Numbered from the stretch's first letter, positions 8,732 through 17,931 are shown. The stretch is 64,000 nucleotides of DNA from Planctomycetaceae bacterium (GCA_029259845.1 JAJDEI010000079.1:1-64000); one strand, 5' to 3'. Translations and numbers: made by a program. The notes: generated by a model not told the origin, from the letters alone.

Positions 8732-8736
8732 CTCCT
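8732..8736 (-). promoter_or_regulatory. Shine-Dalgarno sequence of the hicB-like gene
   Basis: AGGAG on the minus strand lies 6 bases before the ATG at 8725. It is among the clearest ribosome binding sites in the window and fixes the start of the antitoxin gene. Confidence 0.75.
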
Positions 8737-9040
8737 ATGAACTCGCAAGTATATCAGATGCGCGCTCCGTACCACAGTCGTCGTCAGCGCTCAGCTACGG
8801 GAAACTATTGTCTCCCTTCATTGGCCGTCGGCGATCGGTAGACGCGCAAGAGCTCAGTCGGCGAGAAGACGTCCTCGAAACTCTCTTGGGCCGTGGGCTG
8901 CTAAGACAGATCGATTCCGTTGCGAGAACCGCACCTCCAAACCAGATTCTGAGCGGCCAGTTGCTCGCGAAGAAGCGCTGCAATGGGGTGGGCTCACCAT
9001 ATCGCCGATTGGAACCAGCCATTTGAGGTCGCATTGACAA
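8737..9040. other. Intergenic stretch with no recognised gene
   Basis: A plus-strand frame of 105 codons spans 8709-9026, but its sequence resembles no family and it overlaps the hicB promoter region, so it was not called. No repeat or terminator was recognised. Confidence 0.45.
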
Positions 9041-10489
9041 CTACCCCATCAGCTCCGGCAGCGGGCGGTGGTCGCCGACGAGATACTGCGGGCGACCGGC
9101 GAGGTCGGTGAATTGCGTCTTGGCGACGTCGACTCCCAGCCGCTCGTAGAGTGTGGCGAACACGTCCCGGAAATGGATCGGACGAGTCAGCGGTTCCTCG
9201 CCCCAGCGGGTGGTCGAGCCGAGGACCTGCCCGCACGTCATCCCTCCGCCCGCCAGCAGCGCATTGCCCACTTTGGGCCAGTGGTCGCGGCCCGCGTTGG
9301 CGTTGATCTTCGGCGTGCGGCCGAACTCGCCCCACACCACCACCGCGATGTCGTCCAGCAGTCCCCGCTCGTCGAGGTCCCGGATCAACGCGGACAGCCC
9401 GAGGTCAAACAGCGGCAAGGCTCCACGGGCTTCGGCGAACGCGTCTTTGTGCCAGTCCCAATTGTAGTCCCCCTGCAGCATGCGGCCGAAAGGCCAGCGG
9501 CTGAAGGCCAACGTCACACAGCGGGCTCCCGCCTCGATAACCCGCCGGGCCAGCAGAAACTGGTCCAGCAGCGTCTTCCCGTCGCGCTCGTCGGGGTACG
9601 CGCGGTCCAGCCCGTAACGGCCACGAATGGGCCCCTCTTCCCGGCTGAGGTCGAGCGCCTCCGCCAGTCGCGAAGAGGTGAGCACTTCCAACGCCTGCCG
9701 TTGAAACTCATCCATCCCGTCGGTGAATCCGCCTCGGTCGACCTGTCGCCGGAAGCGGTCGAAGCTCGTGAGCAACGCCTGGCGGTCGCCCAGTCGCTGC
9801 AGGCTCACGTCGTTGAGCATGATGTTCCGACGGTCGACCGCATCGACCTCGAACCCGGCATGGGCGGTCCCCAGATAACCCGGTTGCCCCGGCGGCGTGC
9901 GCAGGATGAACCGGGCGTCCGGGTCCATCGGGCACAGGTCGATCGACGGCGGGATGCCAGGCGCCCGCGGACCGAGTTGCCGCGAGAGCACCGCCCCGAT
10001 CGTGGGCCAATCGCCCGGCGGGTATCCGGGGACGATCGGCGAAGACGCCATCGGCGGATGCGACTCCCAGCCGGTTGTGCACCAATGCGTGTTGTGATCG
10101 TCGCGAAAACCGAACAGCGAGCGGATCAGCGTGAGCTTGTCCGTCATCCCCGCCAGCCGGGGCATCAGCTCGCAGATATCGATCCCCGGCACGTTGGTGG
10201 CGATCGGCCGAAACTCGCCGCGGATCTCAGCGGGTGCGTCCGGTTTGAGGTCGAACATATCCAGGTGCGAAGGCCCACCGGGCAACAGCACCATGATGAC
10301 GCCTTGAGCCCGCCGCTTCGCACCAACGGATCCGGCCGACGGTGAAGGATCGCCTGCGGCGGCTTCTGCCTCGGCTTGCAAGAGTTGCGGCAGCGCGAGC
10401 CCGCCCAATCCAAGACCGCCAATCCGCAGCCAACTCCGGCGCGACATACCGTCACAATAGCGCGAGCGTGGTCCGGAAATGGTCAGCAT
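9041..10489 (-). CDS. DUF1501 protein with twin-arginine signal
   Basis: A second DUF1501 protein, 482 residues. The start context CDGMSRRSWLRIGGLGLGGL (residues 12-31, the usual family opening) shows a twin-arginine export signal, so the ATG at 10489 is well supported. Family motifs present are LPGGPSHLDMFDLKPD, VVWGEFGRTPKIN and AGRDHWPK. It belongs to a different DUF1501 subgroup from the one at 4197, with a longer central section (SIDLCPMDPDARFIL region). Unlike the other two in this window it has no adjacent DUF1549/DUF1553 partner; the neighbouring gene at 10696 is divergent. Role unknown; periplasmic location inferred from the signal. Confidence 0.9.
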   Translation of the reverse strand: MLTISGPRSRYCDGMSRRSWLRIGGLGLGGLALPQLLQAEAEAAAGDPSPSAGSVGAKRRAQGVIMVLLPGGPSHLDMFDLKPDAPAEIRGEFRPIATNVPGIDICELMPRLAGMTDKLTLIRSLFGFRDDHNTHWCTTGWESHPPMASSPIVPGYPPGDWPTIGAVLSRQLGPRAPGIPPSIDLCPMDPDARFILRTPPGQPGYLGTAHAGFEVDAVDRRNIMLNDVSLQRLGDRQALLTSFDRFRRQVDRGGFTDGMDEFQRQALEVLTSSRLAEALDLSREEGPIRGRYGLDRAYPDERDGKTLLDQFLLARRVIEAGARCVTLAFSRWPFGRMLQGDYNWDWHKDAFAEARGALPLFDLGLSALIRDLDERGLLDDIAVVVWGEFGRTPKINANAGRDHWPKVGNALLAGGGMTCGQVLGSTTRWGEEPLTRPIHFRDVFATLYERLGVDVAKTQFTDLAGRPQYLVGDHRPLPELMG

Positions 10490-10695
10490 GGCTGTTGCCT
10501 GATCCTGCGGAGAGGCGCATCACACAACCACAATGTACCGCATTCGCCGGGGGGTCACAACAACTTCGGCCCCACGAGACAAGCATGCCGGCCGATTGGT
10601 TTCGGAATCGGGTCGTGGTAGATTGCAGCGAGACCTCCGGCCAATGAGTGAGCATCCACTCGCGAATCAGAGAGTCGCCTTGGGAAGTGACGCCA

Positions 10696-12258
10696 ATGCC
10701 AATGAACCGCCCCTTGCTGATGAGCCAGTTTGTGATGAAGCCGTTCCTCGCCTTGGCGGCATGCCTGAGCCTGCCGCTGTCGGCGAACTGTACGGTTGCC
10801 GACGATGTCCCGCAGAAAGGTCTTCGACCATCGGTCGTCGCGATGGAGAACCAACGACCGGGCAGCACCGATTGGCAGTTGACCCGCGTGCGTCCCGATA
10901 GCGGCGGTTTTCGCTCGGTGCTGATTGAAGGGTATTGTTCGCGTCAAAGTGTCGCGGCCGGCGAGAGCCTCGACATCATGGTCTCGACGAATCCGGCGTC
11001 GCAGTTTGAAATCGAAGTCTTCCGAATGGGCTACTACGGCGGCCGTGGTGCGCGGCTCATGACCCGGTTGGGGCCGTTTGAAGGGAAGAAACAGCCTGAT
11101 CCCGCGATCGGGAAGAAGAATCTGCATGAATGCCACTGGGAGGCAACAACCCGCTTGGCCATCCCCGCTGACTGGCTGAGCGGCGTTTACCTCGGACGGC
11201 TGACGACGCTTCCGGAGCGCAATGATCTTCCCTATTGGCAAAGCTACGTGATCTTCATCGTTCGCGATGACCGGCCGGCCGACGTCCTGTTTCAATGTTC
11301 GGACAACACTTGGCAGGCGTACAACCGCTGGCCGAATAACGACTCGATCTATACGCATCCCAAAGGCGTGCAGGGTCCGTGGGCGGATGTCAGTTTCGAC
11401 CGGCCTTACGGCCGCGAGTCCCAGTTCACCGGCGTCGTCAACGATCCGCTCACCATGGGATCGGGCGAGTTCCTCCCGTTCGAGTTCCCGCTCGCCTTCT
11501 GGCTGGAGAAGCAAGGCTACGACGTGTCGTATTGCACGAACTCCGACATGCTCACACCCGAACGGGGTTTGAAGTGCAAGGTCTTTATGAGCGTCGGACA
11601 TGATGAATATTGGGACATCCGACAGTTTCGCAGCGTCGAGCAGATGCGTGACGCCGGTCTGAATCTCATGTTTCTCTCCGGCAACGCGGTCTGCTGGGTG
11701 ACACCGTTTCGCGCAAGTTCCGACGGACGCCCCAACCGCATCATTTTCCGGGGCGGTCCCTACGGTGCCCAAAACGACTACGCACTCCTGCGAGAACGCT
11801 TGCACGGGCCGTTTCCCGAACACGGCCCCGACGAAGGGCTGCTGATGGGGGCCCGCAATGTCGAACCGGTCAACGGGGGCGGCGACTGGATCGTCACGCA
11901 GCCGGAACATTGGATGTTCGCCCATACGGGGATGAAGCAGGGCGATCGCATTCCCGGACTCATCGGCTGGGAATATCACGGTGCCCCCGCCGATATTCCC
12001 GGACTGGAAATCGTCGCTCGTGGCACCGCCTTTCAGGGAGGCGATGTACCGCAGGAATGGACGGCGACCATTTACCCGGGCCCCCAAGAGAATTGGGTCT
12101 TCAATGCGGCGACCATTTTTTGGGCCCAGGGGCTGAGTTCGCCTCCGGGCCACACGCTCCCCTGGTCACACTGGAGCCGCCCCCACGGACCGGATGCCCG
12201 CGTCCAACGCATCACGGCCAATTTGCTGGAACGCATGATTCAAGGAAAGCAGCCGTGA
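10696..12258 (+). CDS. Secreted N,N-dimethylformamidase beta-subunit-like protein
   Basis: This ~520-residue protein resembles the C-terminal domain of the large subunit of N,N-dimethylformamidase, an amidohydrolase-like mononuclear-iron enzyme fold found also in many proteins of unknown substrate. Recognisable segments are VFRMGYYGGRGAR, the DVLFQCSDNTWQAYNRW stretch, VFMSVGHDEYWD and the LMFLSGNAVCWVTPF stretch. The N terminus (residues ~5-40) is a hydrophobic signal peptide, so the protein is exported, unlike the characterised cytoplasmic enzyme. The start at 10696 follows GGGAAG; ATGs at 10702 and 10735 are alternatives. The iron ligands of the characterised enzyme could not be placed by eye, so the substrate is open. 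It is transcribed divergently from the DUF1501 gene. Confidence 0.75.
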   Translation: MPMNRPLLMSQFVMKPFLALAACLSLPLSANCTVADDVPQKGLRPSVVAMENQRPGSTDWQLTRVRPDSGGFRSVLIEGYCSRQSVAAGESLDIMVSTNPASQFEIEVFRMGYYGGRGARLMTRLGPFEGKKQPDPAIGKKNLHECHWEATTRLAIPADWLSGVYLGRLTTLPERNDLPYWQSYVIFIVRDDRPADVLFQCSDNTWQAYNRWPNNDSIYTHPKGVQGPWADVSFDRPYGRESQFTGVVNDPLTMGSGEFLPFEFPLAFWLEKQGYDVSYCTNSDMLTPERGLKCKVFMSVGHDEYWDIRQFRSVEQMRDAGLNLMFLSGNAVCWVTPFRASSDGRPNRIIFRGGPYGAQNDYALLRERLHGPFPEHGPDEGLLMGARNVEPVNGGGDWIVTQPEHWMFAHTGMKQGDRIPGLIGWEYHGAPADIPGLEIVARGTAFQGGDVPQEWTATIYPGPQENWVFNAATIFWAQGLSSPPGHTLPWSHWSRPHGPDARVQRITANLLERMIQGKQP

Positions 12259-12335
12259 CGCATCACGCGAAGTGAGCCGGCGGCAGCGCATGGCCCGCCG
12301 CGAAGTTGGCGAGGTCTCTTTCGGTCGACGGTCGA

Positions 12336-13184
12336 TCAGTTCTTGTCTGTGGAATCGTTCGTGTCCGCGGCGGGCGGACGGGGGAACGTCTTGCGGTGGG
12401 CCTGGTAGACGCGGCGGAGCTCTTTGATCGGGGAGGTGTGATCGTCGACACGGAGGTCGCGGTAGCGGTCGTTTTGGCCGGCGTAGCCCCAGCCTTCGCG
12501 GACGATGAGCAGCGCGGCGGACTGCATGCCGCGGCGGTCGCCGCCGGCGGCTTGTCCTGCATCGAGGGCGGCCAGTAGCCGCACGGCGAGCACGCCTTCG
12601 GTCTGCTCAAAGGCCTTTCCCATCTCCTCCACAACCGCCGGTCCAGCGAGAATGTTTCCCTGGACCGTATAGTTCTCTCCTGTTTTCGAGCCGGCCCAAT
12701 CGAGGCAATTGTCGCCGGTGAAGGTGGCGGCCCGCCCTTGCGCATCGATCACGCCGAGTTGCCGCGCTGCGCGGTCATCATCGGCTGCGGTCAACAGTTG
12801 CACGACTTCGTCCGGAGTCTTTCCGGATGCGAGCAACGCGAGGCCATCGGGACCGTAGCGGGTGTTGGCGTAGGACTGGGTGGCGATTGCGCCCACTCCG
12901 GCCTTCGCAAACGGCACGATCGCCCCGACACAGGGAATCCGCGACTGAACGGCGACCCCTAACTCGCCCGTGTCCGGGTCGAAGGCCACGATGGAAAACG
13001 TGGCGACGGTTGGCGCGTGATGATCGTCTGGCGCGGGAGGCAACGCATCGCCGCCAGCGAATCCGCTCGTCACGATGGCCGATCCGCAGAGCCAGCCAAG
13101 GAGAAGCCGCCAGCGTTTCCTGGGCGATTGAGCAAACTGGCAGCTCGCTGCACGGGGCGGACGCGTTTGAGATTGACGGGCCAT
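12336..13184 (-). CDS. DUF1028 family protein with signal sequence
   Basis: The protein has 282 residues. From residue ~60 it matches DUF1028 (Ntn-hydrolase-like fold): ATFSIVAFDPDTGELGVAVQ (in part), VPFAKAGVGAIATQSYAN, and the NYTVQGNILAGPAVVEEM segment. Function is unknown; several relatives are annotated as putative peptidases or are fused to peptidoglycan-binding domains. Here the first ~45 residues contain an Arg-rich stretch followed by a hydrophobic segment (LLLGWLCGSAIVTSGFAGG), suggesting export or membrane anchoring, which is not universal in the family. AGGA lies 6 bases before the ATG at 13184. The downstream gene is convergent. Confidence 0.87.
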   Translation of the reverse strand: MARQSQTRPPRAASCQFAQSPRKRWRLLLGWLCGSAIVTSGFAGGDALPPAPDDHHAPTVATFSIVAFDPDTGELGVAVQSRIPCVGAIVPFAKAGVGAIATQSYANTRYGPDGLALLASGKTPDEVVQLLTAADDDRAARQLGVIDAQGRAATFTGDNCLDWAGSKTGENYTVQGNILAGPAVVEEMGKAFEQTEGVLAVRLLAALDAGQAAGGDRRGMQSAALLIVREGWGYAGQNDRYRDLRVDDHTSPIKELRRVYQAHRKTFPRPPAADTNDSTDKN

Positions 13185-13274
13185 GACTGTCCTGTCCGGC
13201 TTTGATGAAGGGGCTTGGAGTCAAGCGCTCGCTTGTTTCTTGCAGCCTAGCAGCCCGCTGAACAACAGTCAGCA

Positions 13275-13380
13275 GTGTGCGTGGACGTTGGTCACGTTGG
13301 TCGGTGTGAATCCCCGAACGACGCCCCGCCTTGATCGCGCGATCCGAACGCACCATCATTCAGCGCCACGCACCCGACGG
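13275..13380. repeat. Inverted-repeat element, family D, degenerate copy
   Basis: This stretch (GTGTGCGTGGACGTTGGTCA to GCCACGCACCCGACGG) aligns with 15039-15155 over its whole length, including the shared GGTGTGAATCCCCGAACG core and the GATCGCGCGA segment. Its ends are eroded. Just before it, 13246-13268 is a solo half-copy of the family E end (AGCAGCCCGCTGAAC). Confidence 0.7.
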
Positions 13381-13459
13381 CACTGTGAGGGAAACCAGGA
13401 CGCGGGAAACCAGGACATTTTCCGGCATCGGCACGGCTGGCATAGCCCACTCGACTTGG

Positions 13460-14158
13460 CTAAGAAGTCGATTCGGCGGGGTGGCGTGGGCGTGCCGCCG
13501 ACGGATGGATTCGCGAGTCGATGAGCACTTCCGACGGGACAGCGAACGGGGTCACCACGTTCCGGTACTCCGTCTCCCAACGGTCCGAACTGATGAACTG
13601 GTCCAGGCGAAGGGGCCGACACCCTCCCACCACGGTCGGCCGCAGGCGATACAGCAGACCCCACAGGGCGGACACCACTCGCGAGGGAAACGTTGTTCCG
13701 TTCGTCAGGCTCACCAGGCAGAGTTTGCCTCCCGGTGCGAGCACGCGTTCGGCCTCCTGCAGGAACTCGGCAATCTGGGCCTCCGACAGAAGATCCAGCA
13801 CGTAGGTGCAGAGGATTCGGTCCACGGAATCCGCGGACAGAGGAAAGCGCAGCGTGCCGTCGGAGAGAGTCGCTCGCGCGCGGTCCGCGAAAGGAGCCAG
13901 CCGCTCCGTCGCGAGAGCAACCATCGTGGAGCTCACATCGCAGCCGAGATAGGTTGCCGAATCGCGGAGATGCCCCGCCAGTAATCGAGCAGCAAAGCGT
14001 CCTGATCCACAGCCAAATTCAAAGACGGCCTGCGCCTTCGCTAAGCTGGCGTGACGAATGAGATCATCCAGGGCCGGGTCTTCATAGAAGCCCTGCGCGT
14101 CCTGCTTCTCGCCGAATCGATCGTAGAATCGCCGCGATTCCTGGGGCGTCAACACCAT
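13460..14158 (-). CDS. Class I SAM-dependent methyltransferase
   Basis: This 232-residue protein has the Rossmann methyltransferase motifs: motif I VFEFGCGSGRFAARLL (46-61), an acidic motif II at YLGCDVSS, motif post-I SDGTLRFPLSADSVD, and motif IV-like LCTYVLDLLSE with APGGKLCLVSL. It resembles the UbiE/Methyltransf_11 group; the substrate cannot be read from the sequence. The frame is open to 14338, but GGAG lies 8 bases before the ATG at 14158 and the family-like sequence starts there, so the shorter form is chosen. No neighbour suggests a pathway. Confidence 0.83.
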   Translation of the reverse strand: MVLTPQESRRFYDRFGEKQDAQGFYEDPALDDLIRHASLAKAQAVFEFGCGSGRFAARLLAGHLRDSATYLGCDVSSTMVALATERLAPFADRARATLSDGTLRFPLSADSVDRILCTYVLDLLSEAQIAEFLQEAERVLAPGGKLCLVSLTNGTTFPSRVVSALWGLLYRLRPTVVGGCRPLRLDQFISSDRWETEYRNVVTPFAVPSEVLIDSRIHPSAARPRHPAESTS

Positions 14159-14334
14159 TCGATCACTCCATAACATTCTTGCCGGCACACGGCGACGCAT
14201 CAATCCGGTCCCGCCGGCGTGTGGCAGGGGGCATGGCCGCCCCCTAATCCCGCCCAAGCATGCCACCCCGCCACCAACTTGATCAACGGCCACGCACGCT
14301 ACCCAGCTTCCCATGCACGTGGATCGGATCGATC

Positions 14335-14994
14335 TCACTCTTCAACGAATTCGACATCGCAATCCGGACATGTCTCTTGGAAAAGCCGAATCCCGGATTT
14401 CGTTGCCCATCCACCTCCAATTGCCAAGGTTTTGAGATTCTCTATGGATGCCAAGTATTGAAACGCTTCGTCAGTAAGCAGTTCTCCGCGCCATTCTTCG
14501 TAGTACCGTTTCAGGTTTTCAAGTCTCGGCATGTCCCGAAGAACGGCCAGCCCATTATTGGTTACATTTGTATTCGTCAATTGGATACATGTGAGCGATT
14601 GGTGGCCTTTTAGCTTCCTCAGTCCGGCATCGCCGATTCCCGGACGACCACCGTGGATTACGAGCGTTTCAAGGTTTGACATTGTTGCGACGTGTTGCAT
14701 CCCAGCATCGCTGATGTCCGTCAGTTCAAGTTCCAGCTTTGTTATCCCGTCGCGCGGGTATGCCGCAGACAGAAGTTCGTCAGTATCCACCGTATTGTAG
14801 AGGTGGAGACTCGCTGCGTTTCCGGATGCGATTTCATTTAGCTGCCGGCGAAGGCTGCCCTACGAGCGGGCAACTACCGACGCACGGTATTTCCACACTT
14901 GCCAGCCAATCATGACCGAAATGCCAGCAAATAGAGCTATCGCAACGAGTACCCATTGGTGCCAAGCGCCGACTAAACTCCGCTCGTGTGTCAT
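14335..14994 (-). pseudogene. Leucine-rich-repeat membrane protein broken by an amber codon
   Basis: Read in one frame from the ATG at 14994, this is a ~219-codon gene interrupted by a single TAG at codon 45 (14860-14862). Before the stop there is a membrane segment (VLVAIALFAGISVMIGW, residues 15-31); after it comes LRRQLNEIASGN and then leucine-rich repeats of the SDAGMQHVATMSNLETL type through to residue ~219. The continuity of the frame and the protein-like sequence on both sides of the TAG argue that the two halves are one gene. A GTG at 14790 could restart translation and give a 151-residue cytosolic LRR fragment. AGGA lies ~10 bases before the ATG at 14994. It may be a recent nonsense mutation, a readthrough site, or a sequence error. 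Function unknown. Confidence 0.75.
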
Positions 14995-15038
14995 GAAGCA
15001 ACGGTCCTACGATCGGCTTTGCCACTCATCCTCAGTAA

Positions 15039-15155
15039 GTAGGGTGCGTGGTCGTTGGTCACGTTGGTGCGTTCGGTCGGTGTGAATCCCCGAACGTCGA
15101 CCCGCATTGATCGCGCGACCCAAACGCACCGTCATTCCGCGCCGACGCACCCTAC
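15039..15155. repeat. Inverted-repeat element, family D, intact copy
   Basis: The 117-base element begins GTAGGGTGCG and ends CGCACCCTAC, a perfect 10-base terminal inverted repeat. Its interior shares GGTGTGAATCCCCGAACG and GATCGCGCGA with the copy at 13275-13380. It has no coding capacity. Confidence 0.75.
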
Positions 15156-15279
15156 AGCTCTTTGATCTCGGTGACAGTGAATTCCGTCTTGTGGATTACC
15201 AATCCGTCGGTGAGACAGCATAATGGATGTTCTCGGCGTCCTCCAACCTTTTTCCCTCCCTCATGTGTGCTGACGACCC

Positions 15280-17643
15280 ATGTCCCATCCCTCGTTGCGT
15301 GCCTTTCCGTTCTGTCTTGCGGCTCTGCTTTGTGTCGTGCCCGCTTTGATTGTGTCGCCGCGCTTGTTGGCGGAGGACGTGAGCTGGAAGCGGCCGTTGG
15401 CGGAGAAGGAAGCGGCGTATGAGGCGAACATCCTGCGGCGGCACAACATCCTCGGGCTGTATCCGTCGATGGTCGAGATTCCGCCGAAGGGGGCCGACGT
15501 CGACATCACCACGAGGACAGCTTTGAGCGACGTCGTGCATGCGGTGTGCTGGACGTCCAACTATCTGGCGGGAGCGTCGTATCGGTACAAGTTCCTCAAG
15601 GAGAGCGGCGCTGCGGAGGAGACGGTGCGGGCGGCTCAACAGCGGGCGGATGAGTTGTTTGAGGCGGTCTATCGGTGTCAGCGGGTGACCGGCGTGCGGG
15701 GCTTGCAGGCGCGGGGGTACTTCCTCGGGCATGGTCCGGTGTACGCGGAACGACAGCATGCCCACAAAATCGATGAGTGGCATCAGGGGCAGGCGGACGG
15801 ACAGGCACTCCGCTGGCGGGGCAACCCCAGCCATCACAACTACAGCGATGCCATTCATGGGCTCGGACAATACTACGACCTGTGTGCCGAGGGAGCGCAG
15901 AAAGAACGGGCCCGCGAGGCGATCGATGCGCTGGTCAGCTATTGGGTCGACAACGACCTGACCATTCACAAGCTGGACCGTTCGCGGCGGGGCACGCCGA
16001 TCCTCGGCTTCACCGACGGCAAGACGCTCAACACACGGGTGATGATGGCGATCGCCGGAGCCAAAGTGGCCCACCATGCGACCGGCAAGCAGAAGTTCCG
16101 CGACACCTACGACCGGCTGCTCGAACAGTTCGGCGTGCGCGGGATGACGAACTTTACCGCCGGCAAAGACTTCGACGACGCCGAGCACGTGTTCTGCCAC
16201 CTGGAGAACCTGTTCCGCATCGAAACCGATGCGGAACTGCTCGACGCCTACGGCATCGTGGCCGATGCCCTGTGGGCCAACCATAAGAATGATGCGCACA
16301 GCCTGTTCACGTACATCTACTATTCGATTCGACCCGATGCCTTCGGCAAGGAGCAGGCGCTCGCGGAAGCGCATCGCTCACTGCAAACATGGCCGACGGA
16401 TACGACTTTGCAGCCGCGGATGAATAGCCTGTTCCCCGATCGCAAGCCGCCGTTCCCGGTCTACCAGGCGCGGTGGGACAACGAATACCTCTGGAAGGGC
16501 GATCTTCTGCATCCGGACGGTTGGCTTTCCCGCATCGTCACCACGCTCGATGTGTCGGTCGAAGATTCGATGGTGATCGCGGCTGCCGATGCGAATGGTG
16601 ACCTGTACCTTTCCACCGACGGGGCGGCGAGCTTCGACGGTTGGCAGCCGCTCGACAATCAGCCGGGACGAGTCCGCCAAGTGGCGTTCGGTCCCCGCAG
16701 CCGCGTGCTGGCAGCGGCGTGCGATGAAGGGTTTTTCCTCAGTGAGACGGGAGGGAACAGTTGGACAAAGCTGCCCGTCCCGGCAGACGGGGGGCGTCCG
16801 GTGCATCTGACGTTTACTGATGCGGAAGGCAAAAGTCTGTTCGCCGTCAGCACCCAGGGCGTGTATCGCAGCCGCGATTTCGGCGGGGAGTTTGTCGGCC
16901 AAAGTTGGGTCAGCCTGGCGGACGAATTGCCACAAGGGGCGACGCTCCAGTTCCACGTCGCTCAGGGCGATCCCACCCGTCTGTATGCGAAAGTGGATGA
17001 CCGGTTCTTCACCCGGACACTCGATGACGAGCCGTGGACGCTCGGCGGGGAGGTCGGGCTGGGTGAGTTCTCCAAGCGGCTGTCGTTTTTCGCGGTTGAT
17101 CCCACGAATCCGCTGCGTGCGTTTGCGGGGGCCGCAACGTTGCCGGGACGGTTCCCCGTGCGAACCATCGTGCAGGAGACGGCCAGCGGCGGCGAGGAAT
17201 GGAGCAACGGCATGGAGACCGTCTTCCGGATGCTCTCATCGGGCAAGCTGATCGAGTATCTGGGCGGGTTCCCGTCGGGTGAAGTGAAGGCGATGGCGTT
17301 CCATCCTCGCAACCCGCAAGTCCTGTTCGCCATCGGTGAGCGAGGCGTGCTCAAGAGCAGCGACGGCGGCCGGAGTTGGCAGCCAAAGGAAGCCGGACTC
17401 GACATCCCGCAGGCGCACAGCCTGATGGTCCCGCAGCAGGGCGACGGCATCTATGTTGGCACTCCCGGCGGCCTGTACGTGTCGCGCGATGAGGGGGAGA
17501 CCTGGGAGAACGCCCACCTGCTTCTGCAGTTCACCAGGAACACCCGCCGTGAGCTGGGCGGAGCCGCATTCATCGACGCCTACTGGCGGGCCCGGAATTA
17601 CGGCTTCATCGACGAGGCCCTGGCGAGCCGCGCGGCGGAGTGA
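15280..17643 (+). CDS. Secreted toroid-like domain fused to an Asp-box beta-propeller
   Basis: This 787-residue protein starts with a signal peptide (residues ~1-31, ending SPRLLA). Residues ~35-420 are alpha-helical, with His/Asp/Glu-rich turns such as FLGHGPVYAERQHAHKIDEW and FDDAEHVFCHLENLF, resembling an alpha/alpha-toroid glycosidase-like domain, although no family is certain. Residues ~430-760 form a sialidase/sortilin-type propeller: five Asp-box-like motifs are readable (LSTDGAASFDGW, LSETGGNSWTKL, RSRDFGGEF, KSSDGGRSWQPK, SRDEGETWENA). The fusion suggests a periplasmic or surface carbohydrate-binding or -cleaving protein (inference). The ATG at 15280 directly precedes the signal. The next gene is 288 bases downstream. 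Confidence 0.8.
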   Translation: MSHPSLRAFPFCLAALLCVVPALIVSPRLLAEDVSWKRPLAEKEAAYEANILRRHNILGLYPSMVEIPPKGADVDITTRTALSDVVHAVCWTSNYLAGASYRYKFLKESGAAEETVRAAQQRADELFEAVYRCQRVTGVRGLQARGYFLGHGPVYAERQHAHKIDEWHQGQADGQALRWRGNPSHHNYSDAIHGLGQYYDLCAEGAQKERAREAIDALVSYWVDNDLTIHKLDRSRRGTPILGFTDGKTLNTRVMMAIAGAKVAHHATGKQKFRDTYDRLLEQFGVRGMTNFTAGKDFDDAEHVFCHLENLFRIETDAELLDAYGIVADALWANHKNDAHSLFTYIYYSIRPDAFGKEQALAEAHRSLQTWPTDTTLQPRMNSLFPDRKPPFPVYQARWDNEYLWKGDLLHPDGWLSRIVTTLDVSVEDSMVIAAADANGDLYLSTDGAASFDGWQPLDNQPGRVRQVAFGPRSRVLAAACDEGFFLSETGGNSWTKLPVPADGGRPVHLTFTDAEGKSLFAVSTQGVYRSRDFGGEFVGQSWVSLADELPQGATLQFHVAQGDPTRLYAKVDDRFFTRTLDDEPWTLGGEVGLGEFSKRLSFFAVDPTNPLRAFAGAATLPGRFPVRTIVQETASGGEEWSNGMETVFRMLSSGKLIEYLGGFPSGEVKAMAFHPRNPQVLFAIGERGVLKSSDGGRSWQPKEAGLDIPQAHSLMVPQQGDGIYVGTPGGLYVSRDEGETWENAHLLLQFTRNTRRELGGAAFIDAYWRARNYGFIDEALASRAAE

Positions 17644-17931
17644 GCGGCGGAGTGAGCAGCAAGGGCCATCGTTTTCGTGCGAAACCGCAAGCGGTGATGA
17701 GCGAACGATCCTGCAGACAGGGGGACAGCGGCAAGGGGGGGAGCAGCGGCAGGGGGCGACAATCCGCTCCGGCACATCACGGTTCTCCCCGTCGCGAATC
17801 TCTGAATGGCCCCGAATCCCGACAGGACGATGTTGCCGTCGTGGCCGGGGAGGATAGAATTGGAGAGCGCCGAAGCCAAGACGGCCGATGTCCCGTATCC
17901 CTTCGTCTCCAATTCCCGGCAGCCGATCCGC

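Noticed and set aside
8709-9026. Plus-strand frame of 105 codons in an intergenic gap
   Set aside because: No family resemblance and it overlaps the start and ribosome binding site of the antitoxin gene.
9068-10345. Plus-strand frame of 425 codons
   Set aside because: Antisense to the second DUF1501 gene, with an Arg/Pro-rich composition typical of shadow frames.
10555-12153. Minus-strand frame of 532 codons
   Set aside because: Antisense to the dimethylformamidase-like gene; no recognisable domain.
14834-15025. Minus-strand frame of 63 codons over the start of the LRR gene
   Set aside because: The correct frame here is the one that begins at 14994 and continues, after the amber codon, into the LRR repeats.
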